A stretch of 10,218 bases of DNA from Sphingomonadales bacterium (GCA_018067055.1 JAGPVK010000123.1:1-10218), one strand, 5' to 3'. Shown: positions 1 to 6,914, counted from the first letter of the stretch. Made by a program: numbers and translations. The notes: generated by a model from the letters alone, not told the origin.

Positions 1-2
1 CC

Positions 3-185
3 GACGAATCGCAATATATCCCGATCAGTTCGATCCGGCCCGCCAGCGAACTGCCGCTCGCACAGCAGCCGCATTATGAATATCTCGCCAGCTACAGCCC
101 GGTGCTGTTGCAATATATCGAGGCGCATGGCGGCTATGGCAATATTTGTACCGTTCCCGTGCCGATAAGGAAAGTTTCAAACTAG
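3..185 (+). CDS. C-terminal fragment of an unidentified protein (5' end outside window)
   Basis: Frame 3 is open from the left edge to a TAG at 183-185 and gives about 60 residues starting DESQYIPISSIRP and ending VPVPIRKVSN. The other two + frames meet stops earlier (near 76 and 166). Codon use (tat, gcc, ctg, atc) resembles the downstream genes. The fragment is rich in Tyr, Pro and Leu, contains a YLASYSPVLLQYIEAHGG stretch, and has no membrane segment or motif I can assign. Its stop lies 86 bases before ald, and the palindrome at 187-199 separates the two. I do not recognise the family. The reading frame itself is fairly secure; the function is unknown. Confidence 0.6.
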   Translation, partial: DESQYIPISSIRPASELPLAQQPHYEYLASYSPVLLQYIEAHGGYGNICTVPVPIRKVSN

Positions 186-186
186 C

Positions 187-199
187 GTAATAATATTAC
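187..199. promoter_or_regulatory. Perfect AT-rich palindrome upstream of ald, possible operator
   Basis: The sequence GTAATA-A-TATTAC is a perfect 6+1+6 palindrome, starting 1 base after the stop codon of the upstream gene and ending 72 bases before the ald start. Alanine dehydrogenase genes are often controlled by Lrp/AsnC-family regulators, which bind AT-rich dyads, so an operator role is possible. No regulator gene is visible here. A second small dyad, TTTGC-N7-GCAAA, lies at 223-239, and a TATAGA at 243-248 could be a -10 box, but I see no good -35 partner at standard spacing. Confidence 0.35.
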
Positions 200-271
200 A
201 ATGCATCTCGCGCCGACCGTCATTTGCTGGTAATGCAAAGCCTATAGACTCATCAGAACAGGAGCCTCCCC

Positions 272-1399
272 ATGCGCGTTGGAACACCCCGGGAAATCAA
301 GAATCACGAATATCGGGTCGGCCTGACACCCGAATCGGTCCGCGAACTCATCGCTCATGGCCATGATGTGCTGGTTGAAACCGGCGCCGGACTCGGCATC
401 GGTGCCGAAGATGCCGAATATGTCTCCGCCGGCGCAACGATTGCGCCAAATGCCGCTGACATATTCGAAAAATGCGAAATGGTGGTCAAGGTCAAGGAAC
501 CGCAGGCGATCGAACGGTCGATGCTGCGCGAAGGCCAGATATTATTCACCTATCTGCACCTTGCGCCCGATCCGGAGCAGACCAGAGATCTGGTCAAATC
601 CAAGGCGATCTGCATTGCCTATGAAACCGTCACCGGTACCGGCGGTCTGCCGTTGCTCAAGCCGATGAGTCAGGTTGCCGGTCGGATGTCGATTCAGGCT
701 GGCGCGACTGCGCTGGAAAAGGCCCATGGCGGCCGCGGCATCTTGCTTGGCGGCGTACCCGGCGTCGCTCCCGGCAAGGTGACGATCATCGGCGGCGGTG
801 TGGTCGGCTTCAACGCGGCGCAAATGGCCTCCGGTCTCGGCGCGGATGTAACGATCCTGGACCGCAATCCGGATGTGCTGGAATCGGTCGGCACCCATTT
901 CGAAACCCGGGCAAAAACCCGATTTTCGAACAAGGCCAATATCGCCGAATGTGTCGCCGAGGCCGATCTGGTGATCGGCGCCGTGCTGATCCCCGGTGCA
1001 GAAGCCCCCAAGCTGGTGACGCGTGATATGCTGAAAACCATGCGGCCAGGATCGGTATTGTGCGATGTCGCGATCGATCAAGGTGGCTGCTTTGAAACCT
1101 CGAAAGCAACGACCCACGAAAACCCGACCTATGTCGTCGATGATATCGTCCACTATTGCGTCGCCAACATGCCGGGCGCGGTCTCGCGCACCTCGACCTA
1201 TGCACTGAACAATGTCACCCTGCCGCATGCGCTGGCGATTGCCAACAAGGGCTGGGAAGTGGCGTTGCGCGAAGACAAGCATCTCGCCGAGGGACTGAAT
1301 GTCTGGAACGGCCATGTCACCTACAAGGCGGTCGCCGAGGATCTCGGCTATGACTATCTGTCAGCGGCAGAAATTCTGGGATTGAAGGCAGATGGTTGA
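272..1399 (+). CDS. ald: Alanine dehydrogenase
   Basis: NAD-dependent L-alanine dehydrogenase, interconverting L-alanine with pyruvate and ammonium in the cytoplasm. The 375-residue product is full length for the family (about 370). Residues known to bind substrate or act in catalysis are in place: Arg15, Lys75, His96 in YLHLAPD, and Asp269 in DVAIDQGG. The Rossmann glycine motif GGGVVG is at 174-179, with Asp197 at the end of the next strand (TILD) for the NAD ribose. The start is supported by the conserved opening [20 protein letters not shown] and an AGGAG at 260-264, seven bases before the ATG. It appears monocistronic: a palindrome lies upstream, and a long inverted repeat separates it from the next gene. 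No missing catalytic residue or frameshift is seen. Confidence 0.97.
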   Translation: MRVGTPREIKNHEYRVGLTPESVRELIAHGHDVLVETGAGLGIGAEDAEYVSAGATIAPNAADIFEKCEMVVKVKEPQAIERSMLREGQILFTYLHLAPDPEQTRDLVKSKAICIAYETVTGTGGLPLLKPMSQVAGRMSIQAGATALEKAHGGRGILLGGVPGVAPGKVTIIGGGVVGFNAAQMASGLGADVTILDRNPDVLESVGTHFETRAKTRFSNKANIAECVAEADLVIGAVLIPGAEAPKLVTRDMLKTMRPGSVLCDVAIDQGGCFETSKATTHENPTYVVDDIVHYCVANMPGAVSRTSTYALNNVTLPHALAIANKGWEVALREDKHLAEGLNVWNGHVTYKAVAEDLGYDYLSAAEILGLKADG

Positions 1400-1415
1400 A
1401 GCGTGTTGACCTTGA

Positions 1416-1486
1416 CCGTTAGAGGTGAGCTTGTCGAACCACGCTGCAAGACCATAAGCACCCTTCGACAGGCTCAGGGCTAACGG
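1416..1486. repeat. Imperfect long inverted repeat between ald and the SDR gene (REP-like element)
   Basis: Two 23-base arms, 1416-1438 (CCGTTAG...TTGTCGAA) and 1464-1486 (TTCGACAGGCTCAGG...TAACGG), are inverted copies matching at 19 of 23 positions, with a 25-base spacer. One further mismatch would be a G-U pair in RNA. The TTCGACAGGCTCAG...AACGG type of sequence resembles, from memory, a dispersed intergenic repeat common in sphingomonad and other proteobacterial genomes. It fills most of the 107-base gap. Transcribed, it would form a long hairpin that could protect the ald mRNA 3' end or weaken read-through. There is no T-tract, so it is not a classical intrinsic terminator. Confidence 0.7.
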
Positions 1487-1506
1487 TAGGAAGAAGGAAC
1501 CAACAA

Positions 1507-2478
1507 ATGGCAGCAGCAGATCAGAAACCGCTCGGTTCGGGCTTTCACGCGAAGAGCGAGCCGCACGAGATACTTGCTGGCATCAATCTGACCGGCAAGA
1601 CCGTGGTCGTCACCGGCGGTTATTCCGGTATCGGCCTCGAAACAACCCGGGCGCTGACGAACGCTGGTGCGACGGTGATCGTGCCGGTGCGCGATCCGGC
1701 CAAGGCAGAGGAGAATCTGGCGACCGTCGAGGGCGATGTCTCGTCGGCAACAATGGACCTCGCCGATCTCGATTCGGTACGCGGATTTGCCTCCTCGGTC
1801 TATGACAGCATCGATTCTCTGGATCTGTTGATCAATAACGCCGGGATCATGGCTTGCCCGCTCGATCGGGTGGGGCCCGGCTGGGAAAGCCAGTTCGGCG
1901 TCAATCACATGGGCCATTTCGCGCTGACCAAGGCGCTGCTGCCGCTGCTCGAAAAGGCCAGCGCGCCCCGTGTGATCGCGCTGTCGTCGACCGCGCACAA
2001 GCGCAACGGCATATTGTGGGATGATATCCAGTTCGCAAATACCGAATATGACAAATGGGTCGCCTATGCCCAGGCAAAAAGCGCCAACGCCCTGTTCGCC
2101 AACGCGCTCAGCCGCCGGATGCAGCGCTTTGGCGGACGGGCCTTCTCGGTCCATCCGGGCGGTATTTTCACCCCGCTGCAGCGCCACTTGCCGGTCGAGG
2201 AACAGATTGAGCTTGGTTGGCTGAACAAGGACGGCTCGGTGCCGCCGACGGTTGCCGAAATCTTCAAAACACCGACACAGGGCTGCACCACGAGCTTGTG
2301 GGCCGCGACGTCCCCACTGCTCAATGACATGCCGGGCGTTTATTGCGAAGATTGCGACGTCGCCCAGTTGATCGGCGAAGACTCGCTGCCGTTTGAACAT
2401 TGCGCACCGCATATCACGGTTGACGCAGACGCCGAGCGGCTCTGGGATATCAGCGAGCAACTGCTCGCCACCGCATGA
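1507..2478 (+). CDS. Short-chain dehydrogenase/reductase (SDR family)
   Basis: A 323-residue NAD(P)-dependent oxidoreductase of the classical SDR fold. The cofactor motif TGGYSGIG is at residues 36-43, NNAG at 110-113, candidate catalytic Ser160/Ser161 in VIALSST, and YxxxK as Tyr187/Lys191 (YAQAK). The long spacing between Ser and Tyr and the SSTAHKRNGILWDDIQF segment resemble the retinol dehydrogenase/WW-domain oxidoreductase-like branch. The substrate cannot be told from sequence; that branch includes many poorly characterised bacterial members. The start follows an AGAAGGA at 1491-1497. Its stop overlaps the start of the next gene by ATGA, so it is probably the first gene of a three-gene translationally coupled unit. 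A hairpin lies just before its stop (2453-2468). Confidence 0.93.
   Translation: MAAADQKPLGSGFHAKSEPHEILAGINLTGKTVVVTGGYSGIGLETTRALTNAGATVIVPVRDPAKAEENLATVEGDVSSATMDLADLDSVRGFASSVYDSIDSLDLLINNAGIMACPLDRVGPGWESQFGVNHMGHFALTKALLPLLEKASAPRVIALSSTAHKRNGILWDDIQFANTEYDKWVAYAQAKSANALFANALSRRMQRFGGRAFSVHPGGIFTPLQRHLPVEEQIELGWLNKDGSVPPTVAEIFKTPTQGCTTSLWAATSPLLNDMPGVYCEDCDVAQLIGEDSLPFEHCAPHITVDADAERLWDISEQLLATA
2453..2468 (+). other. Hairpin over the ribosome-binding region of the DUF5818-like gene
   Basis: GCGAGC-AACT-GCTCGC is a perfect 6-base-pair stem with a tetraloop, inside the last codons of the SDR gene and ending 6 bases before the next ATG at 2475. It occupies the place where a Shine-Dalgarno sequence would be, and none is visible there. 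Ribosomes finishing the SDR gene would melt it, which fits coupled translation of the ATGA-overlapping next gene. This role is inference. Confidence 0.4.
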
Positions 2479-2684
2479 TCGTGACCAATGAGCGAACTGA
2501 CTTGGAATATGCCGGACTGTTGCAGCGTGATGCGACCGGATTCCTTTTGCAATGTGATGATGGCAACCGCTACCGGCTTGAACTGCTGCGTACGCCGATC
2601 GACGAAGTCGAAAAGCGGGTGGTCGTGACGGGCCGCGTGACAAGCGATGCGCTGCTGGAAGCAGCAGGGGTGCGGCTGGCATGA
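2475..2684 (+). CDS. Small DUF5818-like protein
   Basis: A 69-residue soluble protein with no signal peptide or membrane segment. The pattern YAGLLQRDATGFLLQCDDGNRYRLEL followed by VEKRVVVTGRV looks like a small beta-barrel and matches my recollection of DUF5818 proteins of sphingomonads, whose function is unknown. It overlaps the SDR stop by ATGA at 2475-2478 and its own stop overlaps the next start by ATGA at 2681-2684, which strongly supports it as a real gene despite its length. No clear Shine-Dalgarno is seen, so translation probably depends on the SDR gene. An OB-fold-like role is possible but not shown. Confidence 0.8.
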   Translation: MIVTNERTDLEYAGLLQRDATGFLLQCDDGNRYRLELLRTPIDEVEKRVVVTGRVTSDALLEAAGVRLA

Positions 2685-3199
2685 ATTTCCGGCTTGCCGA
2701 AGACGGCGATATCGACCGGCTGCACACGCTGATCGAAAGCGCCTATCGCGGCGAAAGCGCCAAGCGCGGCTGGACCCATGAAGCAGACCTGCTTGGCGGG
2801 CAGCGGACCGACAGAAAATCGCTCAAGGCAATTGTCGCCGACCCTGATCAGCGGATCTTACTCGCCGAAAGCGAAGCGAAATTGCGTGGCTGCGTGCAAC
2901 TATCAAGAATCGGTGGTGGCCTTGCCTATCTCGGTCTGCTGACCGTCGATCCGGGGGTTCAGGCTGGCGGGCTGGGCAAGCTGCTGCTGGCCCATAGCGA
3001 GGAATATGTCCGGACTAACTGGCAGTCCGAGGCCATCGAAATGACCGTCATCAAACAGCGAGTCGAATTGATCGCATATTATGAACGGCGCGGATATCAG
3101 CGAACCGGAGAATATCGTCCGTTCCCGCATGGCGATACACGTTTTGGACTGCCGAAAACGAAATTGCTGGAATTCGCGGTGCTGCGCAAGCAGATCTAG
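2681..3199 (+). CDS. GNAT-family N-acetyltransferase
   Basis: A 172-residue protein with the GNAT fold, transferring an acetyl group from acetyl-CoA to an amine. The acyl-CoA pyrophosphate-binding motif A is Q94-A-G-G-L-G-K100 after the beta-4 strand LGLLTVDPGV. The later YYERRGYQRTGEYRPFP (about 133-149) is the typical motif B region with the Tyr often used as general acid. The substrate is unknown. The start overlaps the previous stop (ATGA) and is preceded by AGGGG at 2666-2670, ten bases upstream. It is the last gene of the SDR/DUF5818 unit. Its TAG stop (3197-3199) overlaps the rpoN stop (3196-3198) on the other strand. Confidence 0.92.
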   Translation: MNFRLAEDGDIDRLHTLIESAYRGESAKRGWTHEADLLGGQRTDRKSLKAIVADPDQRILLAESEAKLRGCVQLSRIGGGLAYLGLLTVDPGVQAGGLGKLLLAHSEEYVRTNWQSEAIEMTVIKQRVELIAYYERRGYQRTGEYRPFPHGDTRFGLPKTKLLEFAVLRKQI

Positions 3200-4704
3200 G
3201 CGACCTTGCCTTCGAGTGCCTTCTGCCGGCGGCGCTGCACCGAACTGCCCAGGCCGAGCGCCTCGCGATATTTGGCCACGGTGCGCCGTGCAATGTCGAA
3301 GCCCTTGTCGTTGAGCAAGGTAACCAGCTTGTCATCGGACAGGATTTTCTTGGGATCCTCGCCGTCGATCAGCGCCTTGATATGGCTTTTCACCGCCTCC
3401 GCCGAGGCAGCCTCGCCGCCAGTGGAACTCTGAATCCCGCTGGTAAAGAAATATTTGAGCTCGAATGTCCCGCGCGAACAGGAGAGATATTTGTTGGATG
3501 TCACCCGGCTGACGGTCGACTCGTGCATCTCGATTTTTTCGGCGACGTTCTTCAGCGTCAACGGCCGCAGATGCGCCACACCCTTGCGGAAGAACTCTTC
3601 CTGCTGCTTGACGATCTCGGTTGCGACTTTGACGATCGTACGCTGCCGCTGGTCGAGTGCCTTGACCAGCCAGTTGGCGTCGGCGAGGCACTCGTTCAGC
3701 CATTCCTTGGACTGCTTGTCCTGTGCCCCGTCTTTCAATTCGGCATAATAGCTGCGGTTGACCAGAACCTTGGGCAAGGTGGCGCTGTTCACTTCGATGA
3801 GCCACCGGCCCGCCCGTTCCGCAATGAAGACATCGGGTACCACCGACTGCACATCACCGCCGCCGATCTTGCAGCCCGGCTTTGGATCATAGTTGCGCAA
3901 CTCACTGATCATATCCATCAGGTCTTCATCGTCGACACCGCAAATGCGCTTCAGCTGCGGCAAGGCGCCCTTGGCCAGCAGATCCAGATTATCGATCAGC
4001 CGCGCCATCGCCGGATCATAACGATCGGCATCCTTGGCTTGCAGTGCGAGACATTCTGCCAGGTCCCTTGCCCCGACACCAACCGGATCAAGCGTCTGGA
4101 CGACCCCCAATATGCGCTCGACGTCGATCAGCCCGACATTCAGGCGCTGCGCCAGTTCCAGCAAGTCGGCCTGCAAATAGCCGCACTCGTCAATCTGGTC
4201 GATGATATGCTGCGCCACGAACAGATCGGTTCCGGACAGAACCGCGCCTGCCTGATCCATCAAATGGTCCGTCAGGGTCAGCTCCGCGACCAGCATATTC
4301 TCGAAATCCGGCGAATCGCCTGTCGCTCTGGAGCTGGCGCTCCCGCCATTCAGGCCCAACTGACCATCGAGTGTGCCATCGCTGTCCGACAGGCTGGTAT
4401 TGGTGAAACTGTCCGTGTGCCCCTCCATATCGAGGGTCGCTTCGGCATCGGACGGGCCGGACGACAATATTTCGTCGCTTCCCTGGGCTCCCGGTTCGCT
4501 CAGCGGTTCCTGAGAATCGCTGGCATCGCCATTTTCGGTGGAAATCTCTCCGGTATCTAGCAGCGGGTTCTTCTCGATCTCGTCGGAAATGAAGGTTTCG
4601 AGCTCGAGATTGGACAAGGTCAGTAGCTTGATCGCCTGCTGCAGCTGCGGCGTCATCACCAGCGACTGGCTCTGCCGCAAATCGAGACGAGGCGCGAGTG
4701 CCAT
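3196..4704 (-). CDS. rpoN: RNA polymerase sigma-54 factor
   Basis: Sigma-54, which directs RNA polymerase to -24/-12 promoters and needs AAA+ activators to open them. The 502-residue product has every region: activator-interacting region I (1-49, opening MALAPRLDLRQSQSLVMTPQLQQAIKLL), an acidic Ser/Asp-rich linker (about 50-135), the core-binding domain (about 136-320), a helix-turn-helix (LTLKNVAEKIEMHESTVSRV, 382-401), and the RpoN box ARRTVAKYRE at 472-481, which contacts the -24 element. The start is two bases after the lptB stop, with a GGTGAAGG-like site inside the lptB end, so the two are co-transcribed and probably coupled. The hpf and ptsN genes that often follow rpoN in proteobacteria are absent here; a convergent acetyltransferase gene follows instead. 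Confidence 0.98.
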   Translation of the reverse strand: MALAPRLDLRQSQSLVMTPQLQQAIKLLTLSNLELETFISDEIEKNPLLDTGEISTENGDASDSQEPLSEPGAQGSDEILSSGPSDAEATLDMEGHTDSFTNTSLSDSDGTLDGQLGLNGGSASSRATGDSPDFENMLVAELTLTDHLMDQAGAVLSGTDLFVAQHIIDQIDECGYLQADLLELAQRLNVGLIDVERILGVVQTLDPVGVGARDLAECLALQAKDADRYDPAMARLIDNLDLLAKGALPQLKRICGVDDEDLMDMISELRNYDPKPGCKIGGGDVQSVVPDVFIAERAGRWLIEVNSATLPKVLVNRSYYAELKDGAQDKQSKEWLNECLADANWLVKALDQRQRTIVKVATEIVKQQEEFFRKGVAHLRPLTLKNVAEKIEMHESTVSRVTSNKYLSCSRGTFELKYFFTSGIQSSTGGEAASAEAVKSHIKALIDGEDPKKILSDDKLVTLLNDKGFDIARRTVAKYREALGLGSSVQRRRQKALEGKVA

Positions 4705-4706
4705 TG

Positions 4707-5504
4707 CTATAGTGCGAAGCCTTCACCCAGATAAAGCCGCCGGACATTAGCATCTGCAACCAGATCTTCTGGACTGCCGGCGAACAAGACCTGACCGTCA
4801 TAAATGATACAGGCCCGGTCAACGATATCGAGCGTCTCGCGCACGTTATGGTCGGTGATCAGGACCCCGATGCCGCGCTCACGCAGCTGACAAACCAGAT
4901 CGCGAATGTCGGCAATAGACAACGGATCGATACCGGCAAACGGTTCATCCAATAGCACGATCGAAGGGCTTGCCGCCAGCGCGCGGGCGATCTCGCATCG
5001 CCGGCGTTCGCCGCCGGACAGGGCCATCGCTGGCGAACTGCGCAACTTGATCAGACCGAATTCGTCGAGCAGGCGATCGAGCGTTTCTGCTCTGACGCTA
5101 GCAACAGGTTCGACCATTTCGAGAACCGCCATGATATTCTGTTCTACCGTCATTCCGCGAAAAATCGAGGTTTCCTGAGGAAGATAGCCGATGCCGAGAA
5201 TCGCCCGGCGATACATGGGGAGTGAAGTGATATCTTCGCCGTCGAGCATGATCCGCCCCGCATCCGGTCGAACCAGTCCCATGACCGAGTAAAAGCACGT
5301 CGTCTTCCCCGCACCATTGGGGCCGAGCAGGCCTACAACTTCTCCGCGCCCTACGGAAAGCGACACGTCGGACAAGACCGAGCGCTTGTCGTAACTCTTG
5401 GCGATGGAAACCACTGCCAGGCCATGTTCCATGGCATCACTAGCCATGGCAGCACCCGGATCGGCCATTGTTGGCGTTTCAGTAACGGCTATATCGTTCA
5501 TCAT
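4707..5504 (-). CDS. lptB: LPS export ABC transporter ATPase LptB
   Basis: Cytoplasmic ATPase of the LptB2FGC complex, which extracts lipopolysaccharide from the inner membrane and drives it across the envelope. Walker A GPNGAGKTT is at 61-69, the Q-loop Gln110 in YLPQETSIF, signature LSGGERRR at 162-169, Walker B LLDEP with Asp186/Glu187, and the switch His219 in TDHNVRE. The C-terminus YLGEGFAL matches the family. The 265-residue form carries about 25 extra N-terminal residues compared with E. coli LptB (241). Candidate starts are Met1, 2, 13, 20 and 25. AGGA upstream is 3 bases from Met1 and 6 from Met2, so Met2 (5501) fits better than Met1 (5504), while Met25 would give the usual length. 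rpoN follows after 2 bases. Confidence 0.97.
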   Translation of the reverse strand: MMNDIAVTETPTMADPGAAMASDAMEHGLAVVSIAKSYDKRSVLSDVSLSVGRGEVVGLLGPNGAGKTTCFYSVMGLVRPDAGRIMLDGEDITSLPMYRRAILGIGYLPQETSIFRGMTVEQNIMAVLEMVEPVASVRAETLDRLLDEFGLIKLRSSPAMALSGGERRRCEIARALAASPSIVLLDEPFAGIDPLSIADIRDLVCQLRERGIGVLITDHNVRETLDIVDRACIIYDGQVLFAGSPEDLVADANVRRLYLGEGFAL

Positions 5505-5568
5505 CCGTCCTCATTTGCATGGACCGTCTTGTCTATTGGTTAACAGCATGCCCCATCCCGATCCGAAT

Positions 5569-5584
5569 TGGCAAGCTTTGTGCA
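5569..5584 (+). promoter_or_regulatory. Sigma-54-like -24/-12 element in the lptA-lptB gap, opposite strand
   Basis: The 194-base gap 5505-5698 has no convincing gene and no intrinsic terminator. On the + strand it contains TGGCAAG-CTTT-GTGCA, which matches the sigma-54 consensus TGGCACG-N4-TTGCA at 10 of 12 defined positions, with the required GG and GC exactly ten bases apart (5570-5571 and 5582-5583). Transcription would start near 5595 and run antisense through lptA and lptC. A match this good is expected roughly once by chance in a window of this size, so the only support is its location next to the rpoN operon. No clear sigma-70 promoter for lptB was found on the - strand in the gap. 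Confidence 0.25.
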
Positions 5585-5698
5585 TGGTAGATTGAAAATG
5601 GCCTTTTCTCACCGTAAATCAAGCATCGATCGGCGGGACACAGCGTGGCTTGCCCTATTCGGCCATGAAACTGCATGTTGCTGTCACAAGCAGGGGCT

Positions 5699-6247
5699 TC
5701 AATTTTTCCGCTGCGGTACCGTGAATGTGCCCGACACGCGCCCGCTGGAATCCTGCGTGCCAACCGAAGAACCGCCCGAGGAGCGTCCATCTATGGTCGA
5801 TCTGCCCGATGCGAGGTCGATGATCAGCCTGCCACCGGCAAGACGATTCGCTCCCTGTGTAAGCGTAACATCGCCGATCAATGTGATTAGCCGTCGATTG
5901 AGGTCATAAATGGCGACATTGCCGGAAGCGGTATCACCCGCCTTACGAATAGTAACGCCGCCAGATGCGTCAATCCGGTCAATCTCGATTCCCCCGGTAT
6001 TTCGATAAGCCACGGTCATCCGCGCTGCATTGAGCACCAGGCCGGCCTGTTCGACTCGAACCGCGCCGGACAATACGACGCGGTCAGCGCGATCCTGCAC
6101 TTCAATCCGTCCGGCATTGAAATTCACCGGTGCGTTGCTGTCATGGCTGCCGAAAACCTGTGCCGGGGCTGGGCCTACAAGCAACAAGAATGACGCAGCC
6201 AGCAGAGCCGCGCCGGCGGAAAGGAAAAGGAAAAGGTTCAATTTCAT
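5699..6247 (-). CDS. lptA: LPS transport periplasmic protein LptA (OstA-like)
   Basis: Periplasmic protein whose stacked beta-jellyroll units bridge LptC in the inner membrane to LptD in the outer membrane. The 182-residue product has a clear signal peptide (MKLNLFLFLSAGAALLAASFLLLVG, with an APA cleavage motif at 27-29). A repeating OstA/LptA beta pattern follows: FNAGRIEVQDRADRVVLSGAVRVEQ, VTIRKAGDTASGNVAIYDLNRRLITLIGDVTL, and RLAGGRLIIDLASGRSTID. The Ser/Gly-rich tail is less conserved. Its ATG (6245-6247) directly abuts the lptC stop (6248-6250), so the two are co-translated. Position next to lptC and lptB supports the assignment, since sequence conservation in this family is low. Confidence 0.93.
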   Translation of the reverse strand: MKLNLFLFLSAGAALLAASFLLLVGPAPAQVFGSHDSNAPVNFNAGRIEVQDRADRVVLSGAVRVEQAGLVLNAARMTVAYRNTGGIEIDRIDASGGVTIRKAGDTASGNVAIYDLNRRLITLIGDVTLTQGANRLAGGRLIIDLASGRSTIDGRSSGGSSVGTQDSSGRVSGTFTVPQRKN

Positions 6248-6892
6248 CTAGGGTCTTCTTAGTCCATTTTGTTCGATCCGCAAACGCGCATTGCCATTCA
6301 GACTCACAGTGCGTTCAGCCAAATCGGCTTCGAGCCGATCCGCCCTGAAAGTGCCAATATTGGTCCGCCCTTCCACTACGCCATCACTGCGCAACCGACG
6401 CTGTTTGAGATCGACGGTGACATTGTTCGTAGAAAGCCGATATCCGCTTGCGGATTCAACCTGTACAGCACCAGGCACGCGGACATTCTCCTTGTCCATG
6501 TCATAGCGACCCGCGCTGGCGCGGATCTGGGCCGGACCGTCCTTCAGTAATATGCGAGCCGATAGGTCGTTCAACTCGACGATTGCTTCGCTCGAACTTT
6601 TCTGCACGGCCGACCCGGCTTTGAGCGAAAACGGACGGCCTTCGCTATCCTCACCCCGATAAAGCGCTTCGGTAACCCGCATGCGCTCTTTAGCAACATC
6701 GACGCTATTCTTGTCGAGAACGAAACTCAGTTCACCCCTCATCGTGAACGGCGCCAGAGCCAGCATTGATCCCAATATCCCGACCGCCACAGGCAGAATG
6801 AACCGCAGCCATCTGACGTTGCGATCATGCTTGCCGTTCGGAGCGGCAAATTCCTGGCGCTTGGACCGGATAAGCTTTGCGGCCGTAGACAT
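6248..6892 (-). CDS. lptC: LPS export protein LptC
   Basis: Single-pass inner-membrane protein that receives lipopolysaccharide from LptB2FG and hands it to LptA. The 214-residue product has a basic cytoplasmic head (KLIRSKRQEF), one transmembrane helix at about 31-49 (FILPVAVGILGSMLALAPF), and a periplasmic beta-jellyroll with repeated strands, e.g. ARILLKDGPAQIRASAGRYD and YRLSTNNVTVDLKQRRLRSDG. This is the DUF1239/LptC layout; E. coli LptC is slightly shorter (191). It abuts lptA with no intervening base and lies 57 bases after rnd, the usual order in alphaproteobacteria. The start is taken from the ATG at 6892; no strong Shine-Dalgarno is obvious. Confidence 0.93.
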   Translation of the reverse strand: MSTAAKLIRSKRQEFAAPNGKHDRNVRWLRFILPVAVGILGSMLALAPFTMRGELSFVLDKNSVDVAKERMRVTEALYRGEDSEGRPFSLKAGSAVQKSSSEAIVELNDLSARILLKDGPAQIRASAGRYDMDKENVRVPGAVQVESASGYRLSTNNVTVDLKQRRLRSDGVVEGRTNIGTFRADRLEADLAERTVSLNGNARLRIEQNGLRRP

Positions 6893-6914
6893 GCCTAGAC
6901 CGCATTCCCGTAAG

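Noticed and set aside
542..1315. 257-codon open frame on the - strand opposite ald
   Set aside because: ald is unambiguous. The antisense product is rich in Arg, His, Asp and Gly and looks like a mirror of the coding strand.
1480..2727. 415-codon open frame on the - strand opposite the SDR and DUF5818-like genes
   Set aside because: It lies antisense to a gene with complete SDR motifs and to coupled ATGA junctions. Its translation is low-complexity, Arg/His/Gln-rich and domain-free, as expected of a shadow frame in GC-rich DNA.
3382..4560. 392-codon open frame on the + strand opposite rpoN
   Set aside because: rpoN on the other strand has all sigma-54 regions including the RpoN box, and the antisense translation shows no domain.
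5533..5676. 47-codon frame (MQFHGRIGQ...) on the - strand in the lptA-lptB gap
   Set aside because: No Shine-Dalgarno is present upstream, the composition is unremarkable and no family is recognised. It is too short to support without conservation.
5568..5909. 113-codon + strand frame starting in the lptA-lptB gap
   Set aside because: Most of it is antisense to lptA, it uses a TTG start within the sigma-54-like element, and it shows no domain.
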